From assembly GCF_004341105.1 (NCBI RefSeq), contig NZ_SLZK01000003.1:992001-1056000 (forward strand): a stretch of DNA of 64,000 bases, read 5' to 3'. The stretch is from Rhizobium sp. BK418. GTDB taxonomy: Bacteria > Pseudomonadota > Alphaproteobacteria > Rhizobiales > Rhizobiaceae. Positions 15,820 through 24,383 of the stretch are shown here, one piece after another. The notes below the pieces were generated by a model that searched no databases, was not told the DNA's origin, and saw only the letters and a program-made list of their open reading frames with translations. Position numbers and translations under genes: made by a program. How positions within the stretch are numbered: the stretch's first letter is position 1; every line of letters begins with the position of its first letter.

Positions 15820-16776
15820 CTAGAACGTGCTCACCGCCCGCGCGGCATCCTCAAGCTGAGCCCGTAACCAGACATGACCCGGCTCATGCCCAAGCCTGTT
15901 GTGCCACACCATCTGCACCGGCGTCGGCGGCGCGCTCCAGGGCAGTTCGGAAACTGCCACCGTGCCGGACCGCCGGAAGAGATCGGCAAGCCTGGCGGGG
16001 GCAATGGCGGCTGCGGAGGTTCCGGCCAGCAGCGCGGGCAGGGCGAGGAAATGCGGTTGGATGACCCTCAGATTGGGCGTCGCGCCGATTTTCGCGAGTT
16101 CGGCAACGAGCATAGCCCGGTCGAACATTTCCATGCGCCTTGTGAGGCCGCGTTCGGAAATCTGCCCGTCCTCGATGCCGCCGGCGGCCACGGCGAAAAG
16201 CGGCAGGGCTGCGAGCTCTTCGGCCGCGATGGGCCGGCCGGCCAAGGGGTGGTCGGGGGCGACGACGAGCACATCCCTCTCTTCGAACAGCAGCTGGGCG
16301 CGCAGGCGATAGGGAATGTCGAGGAAGGAGCCGAGCGCGACGTCGACGCGGCCGACATCGATCTGGGCGGTGAGATCGATGCGCGTCGCGGGCAGGATGG
16401 TCACGCCGGCATGCGGTGCAAGCGATGAGAGCGTGCGCAGGAAATGCGGCACCACGACCGCGGTCATATAGTCGGTCGCCGCGATGCAGAACTGCCGGGT
16501 AGAGGTCTCGGGCTTGAACTCCGGCGGGCCGATGGCGCGTTCGGCCGCGACCAGCGCATCGCGCACCAGCGGTGCCATCTCCGCTGCGCGTGCCGTCGGC
16601 ACCATGCCGGCGGCGGTGCGCACGAAGAGCTCGTCGTTCAACAGCGCCCGCAGGCGCGCCAAGGCATGGCTGACCGCAGAGGGGCTCAGCGCAATCGCCT
16701 GGCCGGCGCGCAGCACGTTTCGCTCCCGCATGACGGCATCGAAGACGAGGAGAAGATTGAGGTCCAGGTTTTTCAT
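15820..16776 (-). CDS. LysR-type regulator divergent from the nitroreductase operon
   Basis: A 318-residue protein with the N-terminal LysR winged helix (MKNLDLNLLLVFDAVMRERNVLRAGQAIALSPSAVSHALARLRALLNDELFVR, residues 1-53) and an effector domain of the NodD/NahR-like subgroup. The ATG at 16776 is used; the frame runs 15 codons further, but those residues fall inside the divergent promoter. It is transcribed away from the nitroreductase gene with a 131-base shared promoter region, the classical LysR arrangement, so it most likely activates that operon in response to an aromatic acid. A comparable LysR gene (pnbR) accompanies pnbA/pnbB in nitrobenzoate degraders. Confidence 0.8.
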   Translation of the reverse strand: MKNLDLNLLLVFDAVMRERNVLRAGQAIALSPSAVSHALARLRALLNDELFVRTAAGMVPTARAAEMAPLVRDALVAAERAIGPPEFKPETSTRQFCIAATDYMTAVVVPHFLRTLSSLAPHAGVTILPATRIDLTAQIDVGRVDVALGSFLDIPYRLRAQLLFEERDVLVVAPDHPLAGRPIAAEELAALPLFAVAAGGIEDGQISERGLTRRMEMFDRAMLVAELAKIGATPNLRVIQPHFLALPALLAGTSAAAIAPARLADLFRRSGTVAVSELPWSAPPTPVQMVWHNRLGHEPGHVWLRAQLEDAARAVSTF

Positions 16777-16809
16777 CAGTCGCGTCCGGTGGAGAGCCGA
16801 TGCGGCCAT

Positions 16810-16826
16810 AATGCATGCCATGCATT
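16810..16826. promoter_or_regulatory. candidate LysR operator (T-N11-A palindrome)
   Basis: AATGCAT-gcc-ATGCATT is a perfect 7-base inverted repeat with a 3-base spacer. Inside it AT-N11-AT fits the LysR recognition box exactly. It lies in the divergent promoter region, 34 bases from the LysR start and about 80 from the nitroreductase start. Confidence 0.55.
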
Positions 16827-16907
16827 TTCATATTGTCAACATTGCACTTCCTGAAACGGCTCCCGCGGCGGATGATCCCGCATGAAGAGAGTGATGGAGG
16901 CCTGGTG

Positions 16908-17606
16908 ATGAGCCGCGACCCAGCCAATACAATCCTGACCGTCGATCGCGTCATGCGTGGGCGCTTTGCCAATCGGTTCTTTCTCGACCGTTCGGTCGAG
17001 CTTGAGACGGTGCGGCAGATCATCGAGGTCGCACGCCATGCCGGAACGGGTGCCAACGTGCAGCCCTGGCATGTGCATCTCGTGGCCGGCCAGGTGAAGG
17101 CATCGCTCATCGAGGCGCTCGGCCATGCGCATGAGACGGAGGCGCACGCCCATACGCCCGAATACAAATACCTGCCCGACGATCTGCCGGAGCCTTATGC
17201 CTCGCGCCGGCGGGAATTCGGGGCCGTCTTCTACGGCTCGCTCGGCATCGCGCCCGACGACAATGCCGCGCGCGCCAGGAATACCGCCCGGAACTACCGG
17301 TTTTTCGATGCGCCTGTCGGCCTGATCTTCACGATCGACCGGCGGCTGGAGAAGGGAAGCTGGCTCGATCTCGGCATGTTCATCCAGAACATCATGCTGG
17401 CGGCGGGTGCGCGCGGCCTCGATACGTGCGCGCAGGAATTCTTCTCCCGCTATCACGCCGTCATCCGCCGAGAGCTTTCGCTCAGCGCCGAGGCCATGGT
17501 CGTCTGCGGCATGTCGATGGGTTTTGGCGATCCGCAATGGGCAGACCGGCGCCCGCATATGCCGAAGGCCGATGTCGATGACATCGCCTCGTTTCACGGC
17601 TTCTGA
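16908..17606 (+). CDS. nitroreductase family protein (PnbA-like)
   Basis: A 232-residue flavin-dependent nitroreductase. RVMRGRFANRFFLDRSVELETVRQIIEVARHAGTGANVQPWHVHLVAG (about 14-60) is the FMN-phosphate and dimer-contact segment, and LGMFIQNIMLAAGARGLDTCAQEFF (about 155-180) and SLSAEAMVVCGMSMGF (about 194-210) are the other family blocks. It would reduce a nitroarene, for example 4-nitrobenzoate, to the hydroxylamine. The ATG at 16908 has GGAGG seven bases ahead; upstream in-frame residues lie in the promoter. First gene of a four-gene plus-strand run and 17 bases ahead of the lyase-like gene. Confidence 0.8.
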   Translation: MSRDPANTILTVDRVMRGRFANRFFLDRSVELETVRQIIEVARHAGTGANVQPWHVHLVAGQVKASLIEALGHAHETEAHAHTPEYKYLPDDLPEPYASRRREFGAVFYGSLGIAPDDNAARARNTARNYRFFDAPVGLIFTIDRRLEKGSWLDLGMFIQNIMLAAGARGLDTCAQEFFSRYHAVIRRELSLSAEAMVVCGMSMGFGDPQWADRRPHMPKADVDDIASFHGF

Positions 17607-17623
17607 ACACAGGAGGAATTTCC

Positions 17624-18154
17624 ATGACCGAACGTGATGCATTGATCGACACGGCAATCCGTTTCATCGAGGAGATCAAGGACAAGACGCCGGGCGCTGC
17701 AATGGAGCGCTGGCTGAACGAGACGCACGGGCCGGGCAGCCCGCTCTATGAAGATCTGGCGCGCCGCGTGCGCCGCGGCGTCGAAGAGGGCTGGGCCGCC
17801 AATATCGAGATTGCAGGACGGCACTACCGCCGCAGCCGGTTGCTCGAGCCCTGCGAGCGCTCGCATTATTTCAGCCTGACGACCGTCTATATGGACAGCC
17901 GCGCCGGAACTCCGGAACCCGAAAGGGTCTTCAGGGGCGATTATCACCTGCATCCCTATGGCGAATTCAATCTCGTCGTGCCGCTGGAAGCCGGCGCCGA
18001 GCTGATGGGGCCGCTCGGCTGGCGTCATGCCGGATGGACTGCGCCGGCACCCGGCAGCCATCACTATCCCGAGGCAAGGGGTGGAGCGCTGATCGCCTTC
18101 TTCTTCCTGCCGTCGGGGCGCATTTCCTACGACATCGAAGCGCCGCGCGCATGA
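17624..18154 (+). CDS. DUF4863 family protein, 4-hydroxylaminobenzoate lyase-like (PnbB-like)
   Basis: A 176-residue cupin-like protein. The segment RRVRRGVEEGWAANIEIAGRHYRRSRLLEP (about 46-75) and the His-rich block FRGDYHLHPYGEFNLVVPLEAGAELMGPLGWRHAGWTAPAPGSHHYPEARGGALIAFFFLPSGRISYD are characteristic of DUF4863 proteins. The experimentally studied member, PnbB, rearranges 4-hydroxylaminobenzoate to protocatechuate and ammonia. The His pair and Glu suggest a metal or acid-base site. Adjacency to a nitroreductase supports the assignment. The ATG follows an AGGAGGAA site. Substrate identity here is inferred. Confidence 0.65.
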   Translation: MTERDALIDTAIRFIEEIKDKTPGAAMERWLNETHGPGSPLYEDLARRVRRGVEEGWAANIEIAGRHYRRSRLLEPCERSHYFSLTTVYMDSRAGTPEPERVFRGDYHLHPYGEFNLVVPLEAGAELMGPLGWRHAGWTAPAPGSHHYPEARGGALIAFFFLPSGRISYDIEAPRA

Positions 18155-18173
18155 GCACAAGAGGAGAATATCG

Positions 18174-18635
18174 ATGACACAAAGACTGGATTACAACGCG
18201 GCCTCGCCTGCCGGGGTCAAGACGCTCGTCGGCGTTTACGGTTATATTTCCCGCTCCGGATTGGCGAAATCGCTTATCGATCTCGTCTACCTGCGCGTCT
18301 CGCAGATCAATGGCTGCGCCTATTGCATCGACATGCATTCCCGCGATCTGCTGAAGGAGGGGCTCGATATCGAAAAGCTGGTCCTGCTGCCGGTCTGGCG
18401 AGAGGGCGGGGCCTTGTTCACCGATCGGGAGCGTGCCGCGCTCGCATGGGCCGAAACGGTCACTCGCGTGGCGGAGACCGGTGTTCCCGAGGCGGAATAT
18501 GCGGCAGCCGCAGCCGTTTTCGATGGTCAGCAGCTGACCGATCTCACGATCGCGATCGGCCTGATGAACGCCTATAATCGGATGGCAATCAGTTTTCGCG
18601 CACCGCCTGCCGCGGTCGCTGCCTTGAAGGGCTGA
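18174..18635 (+). CDS. carboxymuconolactone decarboxylase / AhpD-like protein
   Basis: A 153-residue helical protein with the AhpD core motif NGCAYCIDMHSRDLL (C-x-x-C then H, about residues 46-60) followed by TDRERAALAWAETVTRVAE and a C-terminal DLTIAIGLMNAYNRMAI helix. Such proteins are peroxidase-type redox or decarboxylase-fold enzymes and often sit in aromatic-degradation operons. It starts 19 bases after the lyase-like gene, behind an AGAGGAGA site. Confidence 0.8.
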   Translation: MTQRLDYNAASPAGVKTLVGVYGYISRSGLAKSLIDLVYLRVSQINGCAYCIDMHSRDLLKEGLDIEKLVLLPVWREGGALFTDRERAALAWAETVTRVAETGVPEAEYAAAAAVFDGQQLTDLTIAIGLMNAYNRMAISFRAPPAAVAALKG

Positions 18636-18642
18636 TCCAGCC

Positions 18643-19293
18643 ATGAGCGATATTTCCGGAGTAAAGATCCCCGACAGCAAGCTGGCGCGCGATGTCACGC
18701 AGTTCATCCGCGACACCGAAGACGACCTGCTGTTCTTCCACTCCAGCCGGGTGTTCTTCTGGGGTGCGCTGACGGGGGAGCAGAAGAAGCTGCCATTCGA
18801 TGCCGAACTGCTCTACGTCGCCTCGATGTTCCACGATCTCGGTCTCACCGCAGGCTATCGCGACAGCAAGTTTCGCTTCGAGGTCGATGGCGCCAATGCC
18901 GCGCGGGATTTCCTGCGCGCCTATGACATTGCGCAGGCCGATATCGACAAGGTCTGGAACGCGGTGGCGCTGCATACGACGCCTGGCATTCCCGAACATA
19001 TGCAGGCGGAAATATTCCTGGTGCAGGCCGGTGCCGGCATGGATGTCGCCGGCCGGGGATATGAAGGCTTCACCGATCGGCAGCGCGAGGCGGTCATCCG
19101 CACATATCCGCGCGGCGCCGGTTTCGAACATGCCATGATCGATGCCTTCTACGACGCCATGAAAGAGCGGCCGATGACGACCTTCGGCACGTTTAACGAT
19201 GATTTCCTGGCCTTCAAGGACCCGCATTTTCAGCGTGGGGATCTCTGCTCGATCATCCTTCATTCGCCGTGGCAGCATTGCGACGCACATTGA
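18643..19293 (+). CDS. HD-domain hydrolase
   Basis: A 216-residue HD-superfamily protein with the first His in LLFFHSSRVFFWG (about 25-37), the HD pair in LLYVASMFHDLGLT (about 56-69), and a later VALHTTPGIPEHMQAEIFLVQAGAGMDVAG block (about 107-136) supplying further ligands. It resembles cyanamide-hydratase-like HD proteins more than GAF/HD-GYP signalling enzymes. It begins seven bases after the AhpD-like gene, so it is co-transcribed. Its substrate is unknown. Confidence 0.75.
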   Translation: MSDISGVKIPDSKLARDVTQFIRDTEDDLLFFHSSRVFFWGALTGEQKKLPFDAELLYVASMFHDLGLTAGYRDSKFRFEVDGANAARDFLRAYDIAQADIDKVWNAVALHTTPGIPEHMQAEIFLVQAGAGMDVAGRGYEGFTDRQREAVIRTYPRGAGFEHAMIDAFYDAMKERPMTTFGTFNDDFLAFKDPHFQRGDLCSIILHSPWQHCDAH

Positions 19294-19378
19294 CACGCGC
19301 TTCCGGTGGGTGATTGTCCCTGCTGCCGCCAGCTGCTAGGTCACCCTCTCGGCCATTACCGGCTCTGAAGGAGACATC

Positions 19379-19477
19379 GTGAAGAACCCGATCTTTCTCG
19401 TCATCATGAGCATTTTCCTGCTGGTGGCGATTGCCGGCCTTGCCATTAGTTCCGCCCGGCTGATCGGGCTGTTCTAG
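19379..19477 (+). CDS. predicted 32-residue single-span membrane protein
   Basis: A GTG codon at 19379 follows a strong GAAGGAGA ribosome site with a spacing of about six bases. It opens a frame with product VKNPIFLVIMSIFLLVAIAG followed by LAISSARLIGLF, almost entirely a transmembrane helix with a charged start. It is too short for the usual gene finders. The ribosome site and the amphipathic-free hydrophobic content support a real small protein; there is no family evidence. Confidence 0.45.
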   Translation: MKNPIFLVIMSIFLLVAIAGLAISSARLIGLF

Positions 19478-19507
19478 GCTAAGCACAACCAGTTTTTCCC
19501 CATAGGC

Positions 19508-20449
19508 TCAGTGCCCGGCCACGGCGAGATAGGCCGAGATCGTCAGTACCGAAAGCATGGTGGAGGCAAGCACGACGCGGCCGGTCAGGCTTGCTTCGCG
19601 GCCATAAAATTCCGCCAGCATGAAGGGGCCGGTGCCGGTGGGCAGGGCTGCGAGCAGCACGGCGGTGTGGGTTGCGGAAGCCGGCAGGTTGAGAAGCGGG
19701 GCGGCGATGAGCCAGGTGACGACGGGCTGAGCGATCAGCTTCAAGCCGACCAGTATGCTTGTGGTCGTCGCCCGCGCGCTTGCCTCGCCGGCCTTGGTTC
19801 CGGCCAGAAACAGGCCGAGCGCGATCAGTGCGCAGGGCGAGGCGGCGCCGCCCAAGAGCTTCAGGAAGGCATGCGCGGGCGCAGGCAGCGAAACGCCCGA
19901 GAGCATGACCAATGCGCCGAGGGCGGGTGCGACGAGCAGCGGGTTTTTGGCGAGCGAGCGGGTGGTCTTGAGGGCGATGTCGCGCCGCCGGGTTTCGGAT
20001 TGCAGCCCGCCTTCGATGAGGATTATGGCGACGGCGAAGAGCACGCAGACGGTGAGAATGGTGGAGATCAGCGTCGGCGCCATGCCGGTGTCGCCGATCA
20101 GTGACAGGACGAGCGGAAAGCCGATGAAGCCGGTATTGGCATAGCTCGCGTTCAGCCCGTCGATCGCCGCATCGGCGAGATGCCGGCCTTTGGCGACTCG
20201 CCAGCAGAGCGTGGCGCCGAAGATGACCGCGCAGCCGGCGGTAAACGCCAGAATGAAGCCCGGCTGCCAGATCTCGGCGGGCCTGGCATTGGCCATGATG
20301 TCAAAGAGCAGCGCCGGCAGGGCAAGATAGACGACCAGCCGGTTGACCTCGCGCGTGGCGTTTTCGCCAAGCGCCCCGGTCTTCCGGGCAATCCAGCCGG
20401 CGAGGATGAGGGCAAAGATCGGCAGGACAATCGAGAAGTTCGTCAGCAT
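19508..20449 (-). CDS. AEC (auxin efflux carrier) family transporter
   Basis: A 313-residue membrane protein with about ten hydrophobic helices: the start MLTNFSIVLPIFALILAGWIARK, then NRLVVYLALPALLFDIMA, ANTGFIGFPLVLSLIG, and a final half containing LIAQPVVTWLIA and FMLAEFYGREASLTGRVVLASTMLSVLTISAYLAV. This is the AEC/BASS fold with two five-helix repeats, used for export of organic anions. An ATG at 20449 is preferred over a TTG six codons upstream. The substrate is unknown; it is divergent from the LysR gene at 20568. Confidence 0.8.
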   Translation of the reverse strand: MLTNFSIVLPIFALILAGWIARKTGALGENATREVNRLVVYLALPALLFDIMANARPAEIWQPGFILAFTAGCAVIFGATLCWRVAKGRHLADAAIDGLNASYANTGFIGFPLVLSLIGDTGMAPTLISTILTVCVLFAVAIILIEGGLQSETRRRDIALKTTRSLAKNPLLVAPALGALVMLSGVSLPAPAHAFLKLLGGAASPCALIALGLFLAGTKAGEASARATTTSILVGLKLIAQPVVTWLIAAPLLNLPASATHTAVLLAALPTGTGPFMLAEFYGREASLTGRVVLASTMLSVLTISAYLAVAGH

Positions 20450-20567
20450 TCGGGGAAACTCGGGCAATTCGGCGCGGCTCGCGATCGGGAGCGATCCTTG
20501 CCTAGATCATGCGATCAAGATAATCCAATGTCATCTGGGATGCTGATTGATACTTCTGAGGTATCGA

Positions 20568-21536
20568 GTGGATACACGCCACATGCGCTATTTCGTGGCG
20601 CTTGCCGAGACGCTGCATTTCGGCCACGCGGCAGCGCGCATGAACATGAGCCAGCCGCCCTTTAGCCGGCAGATATCGGCCATCGAGAAGCGGCTCGGGG
20701 TCAGGCTCGTCGAGCGCAACTCGCGCAGTGTGGCGCTCACGCCGGCGGGGCAGCATTTTCTTGCCGATTGTCGCGCCGTGCTGGAACGGTTCGATGCCGC
20801 CTGCCGCGATGTGCAGCTGGTTGCCAGCGGCATGAAGGGCGAACTGAAGTTCGGCTTCATGATGCATGCCGCCCATAGCGTCGTCCCGGCGCTGGTGCGG
20901 CTTTACTCTCAGGCGCGGCCGGATGTGCGGCTGATCCTGGAGGAGCGCATACCCACCGATATCGAGGAGATGCTGACGGAGGGAAAGCTCGATGCCGCCG
21001 TCACCTTCGGCGGCGGCCCGGCGCCGCATCTGCGGACATTGCTGCTTGCCCGCGACCGGCTGTGCCTGATCGTGCCGGCAGGCCATCCGCTGGCTAAGGC
21101 CGAGGGCATCGGCCCGCAGGCTCTCGCCGGCGAAAAGCTGATTGCCGCGCCAGCCACGGTGGCGCCGACCTTGCGCTCGGCAATTGCCACTTACTGCGCT
21201 GCTGGCGATGTCATCCCGCATTTCGCCTTCGAGCCGCGCCTGCAGCACACGATCATCCGGCTGGTGCAGGAGGGTCTGGGGGTGGCGCTGATCCCGCAAT
21301 CGCTGTGCAGCGATCTGGCCGAACGGGTGGTTGCGCGGGCGATTGAGGATGCGCCCGAGTTTGATGTCGTGCTTTGTGCCTCACGGACGGCGAGGAGCCC
21401 CGCGGTGCCGGAATTGTTCGAGGTGGCGGGGCGGGCGATCAAAGACCCCGCCCCAAAGGGGGAGGGGCTTAATCCGCCGCACCGGCTTTGCAGAACTTCG
21501 ACGTTTCGGGAAAAGCAAGGCGGCGCCCCAGGTTAG
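20568..21536 (+). CDS. LysR-type transcriptional regulator with a repeat-derived C-terminus
   Basis: A 322-residue LysR protein. Residues 1-62 form the DNA-binding domain in the BenM/CatM-like form (MDTRHMRYFVALAETLHFGHAAARM then QPPFSRQISAIEKRLGVRLVERN). The effector domain follows, with GELKFGFMMHAAHSVVPALV and LIVPAGHPLA. A GTG at 20568 is taken as start since GAGG lies seven bases upstream and similarity begins with DTRH-RYF. About 30 C-terminal residues (DPAPKGEGLNPPHRLCR...) are encoded by the repeat at 21441-21573 and are not part of the normal fold. It faces the AEC transporter and probably controls it. Confidence 0.8.
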   Translation: MDTRHMRYFVALAETLHFGHAAARMNMSQPPFSRQISAIEKRLGVRLVERNSRSVALTPAGQHFLADCRAVLERFDAACRDVQLVASGMKGELKFGFMMHAAHSVVPALVRLYSQARPDVRLILEERIPTDIEEMLTEGKLDAAVTFGGGPAPHLRTLLLARDRLCLIVPAGHPLAKAEGIGPQALAGEKLIAAPATVAPTLRSAIATYCAAGDVIPHFAFEPRLQHTIIRLVQEGLGVALIPQSLCSDLAERVVARAIEDAPEFDVVLCASRTARSPAVPELFEVAGRAIKDPAPKGEGLNPPHRLCRTSTFREKQGGAPG

Positions 21537-21573
21537 TCCCTCCCCCTTGTGGGGAGGGGTGGGGAGGGGTCTT
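21441..21573. repeat. GC-rich inverted-repeat element fused to the LysR 3' end
   Basis: The left arm (21441-21467) and right arm (21539-21573) are inverted copies, each beginning AAAGACCCC and ending in a G/C block around GGGGGAGGG. The 71-base core between them includes the LysR stop. A related half-copy is at about 24725-24767. This type of CCCC/GGGG palindrome recurs in rhizobial intergenic DNA. Confidence 0.6.
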
Positions 21574-21625
21574 TGCTCGCTTTCCTCATGAACTGCCATG
21601 ATGAGGAAAACGGTCATCGCCCAAT

Positions 21626-24214
21626 CTACCCAAGCAACCCCAGCCTTCGTCCCTCGGCAGCCGCCTGGCCCCTGGATTTCGCGTTCAGCTTCGCCAGGAT
21701 CGAGGAAATATGGTGATCCACCGTTTTTGCCGAGACGAACAGCTGCGCGCCGATTTCGGCATTCGACCTGCCTTCGTCGATCAGCCGCAGCACGTCCATT
21801 TCCCGTGTCGTGAGGCCGGCGGCGTTGGCCTGGGTGCTGGCTCTCGGGCCGCGCGTGGCGAGCCGGCCGCTGCGTTTGCGGATCATGTCCTTCACGTGGG
21901 TGACGACGGTGGTGGCGCCGAGGGTTTCCAGCGTCGCCAAGGCCCGGTAGAGCGCGTCGCTGTCGCCGTCGAGCAGGGCGAGCGCAGCCAGATAGGGCGC
22001 GCGGCGATCCGTCCAGATATCGGCGGCTTCCTGCCATCGGCCTTCGAGCATGGCGGTCACGGCGGCGTCGCCATTCCTATTGTCAGGCGCAAGGCCGGGT
22101 TCGCCGAGAATATGCGCCCAGAAGCCGATCGTCGAACCGGGCGCATCGTCGCTGCAGAGGGAGGCTGCCTGCCGCAGGGCGGCCAGCGCCGCATCACGGT
22201 CGGCGAGGCCGAGCCAGGCGCGCTCGGCCATCAGCGCGGCATGGGCCGACAGGCGCTGAAATTCGAACGTGTTTGCCAGGAATTTTTCCATTTCCTGCAG
22301 CAGCGCGTCCGCGGGTTCGCCGCGCCGGGTGCGGAGTGTCGCCAGCGCAACGAGCGAGGGATAGCGCGACAGGGCCGGGGCGTTCTGATTGTCGACCACG
22401 GCTTGCGCTGCTGCGGCTGCCTCTTCCCAGCGGCCGAGGAAGGTCAGAAGTTCGGCAAGCTCGCCGCGCATATAATCGCGCCACGTATCCAGGTCGTGCT
22501 CGATGCAATAGGCAATGCCGCGCGTCAGCACGTCTTCGGCGGCAGCGGCCGCATGAAGCTGGATTTCCACCCAGGCGCGGTTGGTGAAGGCGCGGGCGAT
22601 ATGTTCCTGAAAGCCGTGATCGAGGGCGATCGCTAAGGCCTCTTCCAGCGTCTGCCGGGCGCGGTCGGGATCGCGCCAGCAGATGGCGGTGCCGACATTG
22701 TTGAGCGCATGGCAGAGCACCTCGGGCCGGGCAACATCTTCCGCCGTCATCAGGGCGATGGCGCGCTCGCCGTAGAAGGTGGCCGTTTCGGCATCACCTG
22801 CCAGCATGCCGAGCTGCGACAGGTTGGAATAGCCCATAGCGAGCTCGGCAGGGGCGTTCGCCTGCTCCAGCACCTCGACTGCCTCGCGGCCGAAGGCATC
22901 GGCGCCCTTGCGGTCTCCGGCGAGGTAGCTCAGTCGTGACAGCCAGCGCATGTTGTCGCCGATATGCCTGATATCACCGAGGGACCGGTAGAGCGAAAGC
23001 GCGCTCGTCTGCGCGGCAATGGCGCGCTCCATCTGGCCGGTCAGGTGGCATTCGAAGGCATAACCCTCATAGAGGCAGGCGCGCGCGGCATCGCCCAACG
23101 CACCGGCATGGGCGAGCGCCAGTTCGTAGTGGCGAATGGCCTGCCGGTGGGCACCCAGCCTTCCGGCCTCGGCTGCCGCCTTCGGTGCGAGTTCCGAGAT
23201 CGCAGCGATGTCCTGCGCCTCGTTGGCATGGTGGACCATACGCGCCACGGACGCATCGCCGCTTTGACGGAAATAGGCGAGCGCCCGTTCGTTCAGCCCA
23301 CGGCGGCGAAGCGGCGGCAGCGATTGCTCGATCGCCTGTCTGGCGATCTCGTGGCGGAACATGAACAGGTCACCAGCCGGGACCAGAAGTCCGCAGGCGA
23401 CGCAGGCCTCCAGTGCCCTGCGGGCGTTTTCGCCGCAGATCGCTTCGATCAGCTCAGGGGCGAAGGCATCGGGCGAGGTGGAGGCCGCACACAGCACCGC
23501 CCTGTCTGCCTCCGAAAGCGTATCGGCCCGCGCCAGCACGGCATCGCGGATGGTTGTCGGCAGCCGGTCGCGGCTGGCGGCATCGACGAGTTCGCTGACG
23601 AAATAGGCGTTGCCGCCGGTGGCGGAAAAAATCGCCTCGCCATCGAGGCCTTCCTGCTGTGCCAGCTCCAGCACGGAGGCTTTCGAAAGCGGCGGCACGT
23701 CGATGCGCAGCCAATGGGCCGGCGGGATGTCGGCAAGCAGCCGGCGCAATCGCGTCTGGCCCGGCGTATCGTCGTTGCGCGCTGTGAGGACCGGCAGAAG
23801 ACAGGTGTTGCGGATGCGGCGGCCGATATAGCGGATCAGGTTCAGCGTGGCGTCATCCGCCCAGTGAATATCCTCGATGACGAGCAATGTCGGCTGGCGA
23901 TCGGCTGTCAGGAGATCGAGCACTTCGGAGAAGAGGGAAATCCAGTTGCCGGCCGACACGCGCGTCAGCTTCCAGCGCGCCTCCCGCGCAATGTCGCGCC
24001 AGGGGCCGAGCGGCTCGGCTGTGCCGAAATTCTCGCACGCACCTGATAGCACGCGTGTACCCTCGGGCACGGCGCGGGAAAAGGCTGCCGCGAGCGAGGA
24101 CTTGCCGGCGCCTGCTTCCCCTTCGAGCAGGACGACGCGGCTCTCGCCGTCGGCGGCTTCGCGCAACAACGACTGCAGATGATCGAGAATGGGCGCGCGC
24201 TCGATTAGTCGCAT
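21626..24214 (-). CDS. large AAA-ATPase LuxR-family transcriptional regulator
   Basis: An 862-residue STAND-type regulator. Near the N-terminus a Walker A VLLEGEAGAGKSSLAAAF (about 28-46) and a Walker B LLVIEDIHWADD (about 111-122) define the ATPase. A helical middle (about 300-760) looks like a TPR or MalT-like sensor, and residues 790-862 are a LuxR/GerE helix-turn-helix, LTTREMDVLRLIDEGRSNAEIG then LFVSAKTVDHHISSILAKL. It would bind an inducer in its repeat region, oligomerise with ATP and activate transcription. No adjacent target operon is obvious; the plus-strand gene at 24384 is divergent and might be one. Confidence 0.85.
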   Translation of the reverse strand: MRLIERAPILDHLQSLLREAADGESRVVLLEGEAGAGKSSLAAAFSRAVPEGTRVLSGACENFGTAEPLGPWRDIAREARWKLTRVSAGNWISLFSEVLDLLTADRQPTLLVIEDIHWADDATLNLIRYIGRRIRNTCLLPVLTARNDDTPGQTRLRRLLADIPPAHWLRIDVPPLSKASVLELAQQEGLDGEAIFSATGGNAYFVSELVDAASRDRLPTTIRDAVLARADTLSEADRAVLCAASTSPDAFAPELIEAICGENARRALEACVACGLLVPAGDLFMFRHEIARQAIEQSLPPLRRRGLNERALAYFRQSGDASVARMVHHANEAQDIAAISELAPKAAAEAGRLGAHRQAIRHYELALAHAGALGDAARACLYEGYAFECHLTGQMERAIAAQTSALSLYRSLGDIRHIGDNMRWLSRLSYLAGDRKGADAFGREAVEVLEQANAPAELAMGYSNLSQLGMLAGDAETATFYGERAIALMTAEDVARPEVLCHALNNVGTAICWRDPDRARQTLEEALAIALDHGFQEHIARAFTNRAWVEIQLHAAAAAEDVLTRGIAYCIEHDLDTWRDYMRGELAELLTFLGRWEEAAAAAQAVVDNQNAPALSRYPSLVALATLRTRRGEPADALLQEMEKFLANTFEFQRLSAHAALMAERAWLGLADRDAALAALRQAASLCSDDAPGSTIGFWAHILGEPGLAPDNRNGDAAVTAMLEGRWQEAADIWTDRRAPYLAALALLDGDSDALYRALATLETLGATTVVTHVKDMIRKRSGRLATRGPRASTQANAAGLTTREMDVLRLIDEGRSNAEIGAQLFVSAKTVDHHISSILAKLNAKSRGQAAAEGRRLGLLG

Positions 24215-24383
24215 CGCGGATTATTGCCAGCATCCCCAGCGGCTGGAAATAGCAGCGTGCCAAAATAGGGCAGCGAGGCCTAAGAAAATGGGGAGATATC
24301 CCGATGTGCAGACCGGCTCGCAGGCATAGCGTGCATCCCGTCAATGCCAATGCCAACGAGGCCAGAGCGAACAGGAGGTCGCC

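Noticed and set aside
22964..24046. A 360-codon plus-strand open frame opposite the LuxR-ATPase
   Set aside because: The minus-strand frame has Walker motifs and an HTH; the plus-strand frame does not resemble any protein.
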